From: Brugia malayi
Taxonomy: Eukaryota > Nematoda > Chromadorea > Rhabditida > Onchocercidae
Assembly (NCBI RefSeq): GCF_000002995.4
Contig: NW_025062335.1
Location: forward strand, 1 to 16,578
DNA: 16,578 bases
Reading direction: 5' to 3'
Shown: piece by piece, positions 11,580-16,578 of the stretch
How the letters are laid out: the number at the start of each line of letters is the position of its first letter
Numbering within the stretch: position 1 is the first letter of the stretch
The notes under the pieces: model-generated
Told to the model about the DNA's origin: nothing
The model's database searches: none
What the model saw: the letters and a program-made list of their open reading frames with translations, nothing else
Translations under genes and position numbers: made by a program

Positions 11580-11636
11580 ATTTTAATTCAATTTAAGAAT
11601 TTAAATTTAATTTAAATTCTTAAATTGAATTAAAAT
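11580..11636. repeat. 57-bp perfect palindrome across the unit 37/38 junction
   Basis: Two 28-nt arms are exact reverse complements about a single central T at 11608. The left arm runs from 11580 to 11607 and the right from 11609 to 11636. The right arm is the ordinary unit junction (AATTTAAATTCTTAAATT then GAATTAAAAT). The left arm replaces the usual TTCAAAA linker with an inverted copy of that junction, including AATTCAATTTAAGAA. Base pairing would give a 28-bp A/T stem with a one-base loop. Ordinary junctions have arms of only 10-11 bp. An inverted duplication through template switching or hairpin repair is a likely origin. Confidence 0.93.
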
Positions 11637-11890
11637 CATGATTAATTGAAAGTTTTATTAATTTTGCTGATGAATTTATGCGCAAAACTTAATTACAAAA
11701 GCGTATTTTAATATTTAAACTATAAAATGACGACGCAATATACGACCAGCACTGGTACAATTCACGTAACATAGTCAATTAATTTCAAAATAAGCTTTTT
11801 TTAGTAGTTTTGGCACTTAATTAAAATTAGAATTGATAAATTAGAACCAATTTCCTTGTCTAATGTAAGAAAACTACAACAAATTTTAAA

Positions 11891-11947
11891 ATTTTAATTC
11901 AATTTAAAAATTTAAATTTAATTTAAATTCTTAAATTGAATTAAAAT
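11891..11947. repeat. Second 57-bp palindrome, one mismatch, across the unit 38/39 junction
   Basis: This has the same layout as the palindrome one unit upstream, centred on 11919. The only difference is A at 11908 where the perfect version has G (11597), giving a single mismatched pair. No other junction in the window has this inverted left arm. The two adjacent copies therefore probably arose from one event followed by duplication of a unit, with one later substitution. Confidence 0.9.
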
Positions 11948-12249
11948 CATGATTAATTGAAAGTTTTATTAATTTTGCTGATGAATTTATGCGCAAAACT
12001 TTATTACAAAAGCGTATTTTAATATTTAAACTATAAAATGACGACGCAATATACGACCAGCACTGGTACAATTCACGTAACATAGTCAATTAATTTCAAA
12101 ATAAGCTTTTTTTAGTAGTTTTGGCACTTAATTAAAATTAGAATTGATAAATTAGAACCAATTTCCTTGTCTAATGTAAGAAAACTACAACAAATTTTAA
12201 AATTTTCAAAATTAAAATTTAATTTAAATTTAATTTAAATTCTTAAATT
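11938..12249 (+). repeat. Monomer 39 with a private linker
   Basis: The core is standard with the CTTTATTAC state. The linker reads TTTTCAAAATTAAAATTTAA followed by the usual AATTTAAATTTAATTTAAATTC, a form seen nowhere else in the window. At 312 bp it is, with unit 28, the longest of the short class. It follows the two palindrome-bearing junctions, so the atypical block spans units 36-39. Confidence 0.8.
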
Positions 12250-12842
12250 GAATTAAAATCATGATTAATTGAAAGTTTTATTAATTTTGCTGATGAATTT
12301 ATGCGCAAAACTTAATTACAAAAGCGTATTTTAATATTTAAACTATAAAATGACGACGCAATATACGACCAGCACTGGTACAATTCACGTAACATAGTCA
12401 ATTAATTTCAAAATAAGCTTTTTTTAGTAGTTTTGGCACTTAATTAAAATTAGAATTGATAAATTAGAACCAATTTCCTTGTCTAATGTAAGAAAACTAC
12501 AACAAATTTTAAAATTTTTAATAAATTCAAAACTTAAATGTAATTTAAATTCTTAAATTGAATTAAAATCATGATTAATTGAAAGTTTTATTAATTTTGC
12601 TGATGAATTTATGCGCAAAACTTTATTACAAAAGCGTATTTTAATATTTAAACTATAAAATGACGACGCAATATACGACCAGCACTGGTACAATTCACGT
12701 AACATAGTCAATTAATTTCAAAATAAGCTTTTTTTAGTAGTTTTGGCACTTAATTAAAATTAGAATTGATAAATTAGAACCAATTTCCTTGTCTAATGTA
12801 AGAAAACTACAACAAATTTTAAAATTTTTAATAAATTCAAAA

Positions 12843-12885
12843 CTTAAATTGAATTTAAATTTAATTTAAATTCTTAAATTGAATT
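12843..12885 (+). repeat. 13-bp direct repeat in the linker of unit 41
   Basis: CTTAAATTGAATT occurs at 12843-12855 and again, exactly, at 12873-12885 across the unit 41/42 junction. In most long units the first copy carries an extra T (CTTAAATTTGAATT). This shows directly that the long-class insert is a near copy of the junction motif placed 30 bp upstream. Loss of the interval between repeats or gain by slippage could interconvert linker lengths. Confidence 0.85.
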
Positions 12886-14785
12886 AAAATCATGATTAAT
12901 TGAAAGTTTTATTAATTTTGCTGATGAATTTATGCGCAAAACTTTATTACAAAAGCGTATTTTAATATTTAAACTATAAAATGACGACGCAATATACGAC
13001 CAGCACTGGTACAATTCACGTAACATAGTCAATTAATTTCAAAATAAGCTTTTTTTAGTAGTTTTGGCACTTAATTAAAATTAGAATTGATAAATTAGAA
13101 CCAATTTCCTTGTCTAATGTAAGAAAACTACAACAAATTTTAAAATTTTTAATAAATTCAAAACTTAAATTTGAATTTAAATTTAATTTAAATTCTTAAA
13201 TTGAATTAAAATCATGATTAATTGAAAGTTTTATTAATTTTGCTGATGAATTTATGCGCAAAACTTAATTACAAAAGCGTATTTTAATATTTAAACTATA
13301 AAATGACGACGCAATATACGACCAGCACTGGTACAATTCACGTAACATAGTCAATTAATTTCAAAATAAGCTTTTTTTAGTAGTTTTGGCACTTAATTAA
13401 AATTAGAATTGATAAATTAGAACCAATTTCCTTGTCTAATGTAAGAAAACTACAACAAATTTTAAAATTTTAAAAAATTCAAAATTTAAATTTAATTTAA
13501 ATTCTTAAATTGAATTAAAATCATGATTAATTGAAAGTTTTATTAATTTTGCTGATGAATTTATGCGCAAAACTTAATTACAAAAGCGTATTTTAATATT
13601 TAAACTATAAAATGACGACGCAATATACGACCAGCACTGGTACAATTCACGTAACATAGTCAATTAATTTCAAAATAAGCTTTTTTTAGTAGTTTTGGCA
13701 CTTAATTAAAATTAGAATTGATAAATTAGAACCAATTTCCTTGTCTAATGTAAGAAAACTACAACAAATTTTAAAATTTTTAATAAATTCAAAACTTAAA
13801 TTTGAATTTAAATTTAATTTAAATTCTTAAATTGAATTAAAATCATGATTAATTGAAAGTTTTATTAATTTTGCTGATGAATTTATGCGCAAAACTTAAT
13901 TACAAAAGCGTATTTTAATATTTAAACTATAAAATGACGACGCAATATACGACCAGCACTGGTACAATTCACGTAACATAGTCAATTAATTTCAAAATAA
14001 GCTTTTTTTAGTAGTTTTGGCACTTAATTAAAATTAGAATTGATAAATTAGAACCAATTTCCTTGTCTAATGTAAGAAAACTACAACAAATTTTAAAATT
14101 TTTAATAAATTCAAAACTTAAATTTGAATTTAAATTTAATTTAAATTCTTAAATTGAATTAAAATCATGATTAATTGAAAGTTTTATTAATTTTGCTGAT
14201 GAATTTATGCGCAAAACTTTATTACAAAAGCGTATTTTAATATTTAAACTATAAAATGACGACGCAATATACGACCAGCACTGGTACAATTCACGTAACA
14301 TAGTCAATTAATTTCAAAATAAGCTTTTTTTAGTAGTTTTGGCACTTAATTAAAATTAGAATTGATAAATTAGAACCAATTTCCTTGTCTAATGTAAGAA
14401 AACTACAACAAATTTTAAAATTTTAAAAATTCAAAATTTAAATTTAATTTAAATTCTTAAATTGAATTAAAATCATGATTAATTGAAAGTTTTATTAATT
14501 TTGCTGATGAATTTATGCGCAAAACTTTATTACAAAAGCGTATTTTAATATTTAAACTATAAAATGACGACGCAATATACGACCAGCACTGGTACAATTC
14601 ACGTAACATAGTCAATTAATTTCAAAATAAGCTTTTTTTAGTAGTTTTGGCACTTAATTAAAATTAGAATTGATAAATTAGAACCAATTTCCTTGTCTAA
14701 TGTAAGAAAACTACAACAAATTTTAAAATTTTTAATAAATTCAAAACTTAAATTTGAATTTAAATTTAATTTAAATTCTTAAATT

Positions 14786-15417
14786 GAATTAAAATCATGA
14801 TTAATTGAAAGTTTTATTAATTTTGCTGATGAATTTATGCGCAAAACTTAATTACAAAAGCGTATTTTAATATTTAAACTATAAAATGACGACGCAATAT
14901 ACGACCAGCACTGGTACAATTCACGTAACATAGTCAATTAATTTCAAAATAAGCTTTTTTTAGTAGTTTTGGCACTTAATTAAAATTAGAATTGATAAAT
15001 TAGAACCAATTTCCTTGTCTAATGTAAGAAAACTACAACAAATTTTAAAATTTTTAAAAAATTCAAAATTTAAATGTAATTTAAATTCTTAAATTGAAAT
15101 AAAATCATGATTAATTGAAAGTTTTATTAATTTTGCTGATGAATTTATGCGCAAAACTTTATTACAAAAGCGTATTTTAATATTTAAACTATAAAATGAC
15201 GACGCAATATACGACCAGCACTGGTACAATTCACGTAACATAGTCAATTAATTTCAAAATAAGCTTTTTTTAGTAGTTTTGGCACTTAATTAAAATTAGA
15301 ATTGATAAATTAGAACCAATTTCCTTGTCTAATGTAAGAAAACTACAACAAATTTTAAAATTTTTAATAAATTCAAAACTTAAATTTGAATTTAAATTTA
15401 ATTTAAATTCTTAAATT
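14786..15417 (+). repeat. Dimer A: units 48-49 (632 bp)
   Basis: A 310-bp unit (CTTAATTAC state, linker with TAAATGTAATTT) is followed by a 322-bp unit that begins with the rare GAAATAAAATC and has the CTTTATTAC state. The same combination follows immediately at 15418-16047. The rare start GAAATAAAATC is found only at 15096 and 15727. Confidence 0.88.
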
Positions 15418-16047
15418 GAATTAAAATCATGATTAATTGAAAGTTTTATTAATTTTGCTGATGAATTTATGCGCAAAACTTAATTACAAAAGCGTATTTT
15501 AATATTTAAACTATAAAATGACGACGCAATATACGACCAGCACTGGTACAATTCACGTAACATAGTCAATTAATTTCAAAATAAGCTTTTTTTAGTAGTT
15601 TTGGCACTTAATTAAAATTAGAATTGATAAATTAGAACCAATTTCCTTGTCTAATGTAAGAAAACTACAACAAATTTTAAAATTTTAAAAAATTCAAAAT
15701 TTAAATGTAATTTAAATTCTTAAATTGAAATAAAATCATGATTAATTGAAAGTTTTATTAATTTTGCTGATGAATTTATGCGCAAAACTTTATTACAAAA
15801 GCGTATTTTAATATTTAAACTATAAAATGACGACGCAATATACGACCAGCACTGGTACAATTCACGTAACATAGTCAATTAATTTCAAAATAAGCTTTTT
15901 TTAGTAGTTTTGGCACTTAATTAAAATTAGAATTGATAAATTAGAACCAATTTCCTTGTCTAATGTAAGAAAACTACAACAAATTTTAAAATTTTTAATA
16001 AATTCAAAACTTAAATTTGAATTTAAATTTAATTTAATTCTTAAATT
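15418..16047 (+). repeat. Dimer B: units 50-51 (630 bp), duplicate of dimer A
   Basis: It repeats the pattern of dimer A: short unit with TAAATGTAATTT, then long unit starting GAAATAAAATC with CTTTATTAC. It differs from dimer A by one fewer T in the short unit's linker and one fewer base near the end of the long unit (TTTAATTTAATTC). The shared rare variants make a two-monomer duplication the simplest reading. This is the only clear higher-order repeat in the window. Confidence 0.88.
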
Positions 16048-16367
16048 GAATTAAAATCATGATTAATTGAAAGTTTTATTAATTTTGCTGATGAATTTAT
16101 GCGTAAAACTTAATTACAAAAGCGTATTTTAATATTTAAACTATAAAAATAACAGACGCAATATACGACCAGCACTGGTACAATTCACGTAACATAGTCA
16201 ATTAATTTCAAAATTAGCTTTTTTAGTAGTTTTGGCACTTAATTAAAATTAGAATTGATAAATTAGAACCAATTTCCTTGTCTAATGTAAGAAAACTACA
16301 ACAAATTTTAAATTTTAATAAATTCAAAACTTAAATTTGAATTTAAATTTAATTTAAATTCTTAAAT
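16048..16367 (+). repeat. Divergent edge monomer, unit 52 (320 bp, long class)
   Basis: It has GCGTAAAAC (shared with unit 2) and AAAATTAGC with a shortened T run (shared with unit 1, removing AAGCTT). The island's left edge reads CTATAAAAATAACAGACGC, two bases longer than consensus. This keeps a frame from 16140 to 16205 reading T-I-K-I-T-D-A-I-Y-D-Q-H-W-Y-N-S-R and on to a stop. The linker has one base fewer in CAAATTTTAAATTTT, and the junction has CTTAAATGAATT for CTTAAATTGAATT. Confidence 0.85.
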
Positions 16368-16578
16368 GAATTAAAATCATGATTAATTGAAAGTTTTATT
16401 AATTTTGCTGATGAATTTATGCGCAAAACTTAATTACAAAAGCGATCTATTTAATATTTAAACTATAAAATGACGACGCAATATACGACCAGCACTGGTA
16501 CAATTCACGTAACATTAGTCAATTAATTTCAAAATAAGCTTTTTTTAGTAGTTTTGGCACTTAATTAAAATTAGAATT
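16368..16578 (+). repeat. Partial monomer 53 at the right edge (211 bp)
   Basis: The unit is cut by the window end within TTAATTAAAATTAGAATT. It has two unusual changes: AGCGATCTATTTAATATTT where others read AGCGTATTTTAATATTT, and AACATTAGTC for AACATAGTC. The island itself and the AAGCTT site are intact. No unique flanking sequence is reached. Confidence 0.9.

Larger units (their letters stand above)
1..16578 (+). repeat. AT-rich satellite array, 52 full monomers plus one partial, 308-322 bp each
   Basis: The window is a single direct tandem array with every unit in the same orientation. Monomer starts (the G of GAATTAAAAT or its variant) are: 1, 320, 631, 941, 1252, 1574, 1884, 2193, 2515, 2824, 3142, 3452, 3762, 4072, 4391, 4699, 5021, 5342, 5650, 5971, 6280, 6588, 6896, 7218, 7528, 7849, 8158, 8480, 8792, 9102, 9424, 9742, 10064, 10374, 10683, 11005, 11316, 11627, 11938, 12250, 12560, 12881, 13203, 13512, 13834, 14156, 14464, 14786, 15096, 15418, 15727, 16048, 16368. 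Length counts are: 308 bp x5, 309 x7, 310 x10, 311 x5, 312 x2, 318 x2, 319 x2, 320 x1, 321 x5, 322 x13. Cores are nearly identical, which implies recent amplification or strong homogenisation. The array runs off both ends, so its true size is unknown. No stretch between repeats holds a gene. The phase chosen for unit starts is arbitrary. Confidence 0.99.

Noticed and set aside
1..16578. CRISPR array (regular direct repeats with variable spacers).
   Set aside because: Repeats are about 265 bp, the variable parts are related A/T linkers and not unique spacers, and no cas gene is present.
1..16578. Mitochondrial petite-type or control-region tandem repeat, suggested by AT-rich sequence with a GC island.
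   Set aside because: No mitochondrial gene or tRNA is present in 16.6 kb. Linkers differ among units, unlike the uniform repeats of petite genomes. It cannot be fully excluded without flanks.
1..16578. Bacterial origin with iterons or other prokaryotic locus.
   Set aside because: Unit size, unbroken length of the array and absence of any gene do not fit iteron clusters, which are short and lie beside a rep gene.

Overview
The whole window is one head-to-tail tandem array of an AT-rich satellite-type repeat. Cutting each unit at the conserved GAATTAAAATCATGATTAAT start gives 52 complete monomers of 308-322 bp and one partial monomer at the right edge. All are in the same orientation, with no interruption and no unique flank on either side. 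I see no protein-coding gene, tRNA, rRNA, mobile element or CRISPR array. A hand count on a reference monomer (3452-3761) gives 66 G/C in 310 bp, about 21% GC.

Each monomer has two parts. A core of about 265 bp is almost letter-for-letter identical from copy to copy. It contains a 50-bp island (3552-3601 in the reference unit) with about 44% GC, most of the monomer's CpGs and a short dyad, ACCAGCACTGGT. The core is followed by a linker of about 35-55 bp made of A/T runs and interleaved AATTTAAATT palindromes, which holds nearly all the variation. Unit lengths are bimodal: 29 units of 308-312 bp, 23 of 318-322 bp, none of 313-317 bp. The difference is a 9-12 bp insert that resembles a local copy of the unit-junction motif. 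One clear two-state change lies inside the core (CTTAATTAC or CTTTATTAC), and it sorts roughly independently of linker length.

Layout: units 1-2 (1-630) and 52-53 (16048-16578) carry most of the core differences. Units 3-35 (631-11004) are very uniform. Units 36-39 (11005-12249) form a cluster of unusual units, including a 57-bp perfect palindrome at 11580-11636. Units 40-47 are ordinary. Units 48-51 (14786-16047) are a duplicated dimer.

Organism: this looks like nuclear satellite DNA of a eukaryote, possibly pericentromeric, centromeric or other heterochromatin. CpG is not depleted, which suggests a genome without heavy CpG methylation. One frame of the GC island reads DAIYDQHWYNSRNIVN. I think this resembles the A-x-Y-x-x-x-W-Y region near the C-terminus of insect odorant receptors. 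If right, it points to an insect and to a receptor-gene fragment inside the satellite, but it is a short match made from memory and remains a hypothesis. No species is claimed.
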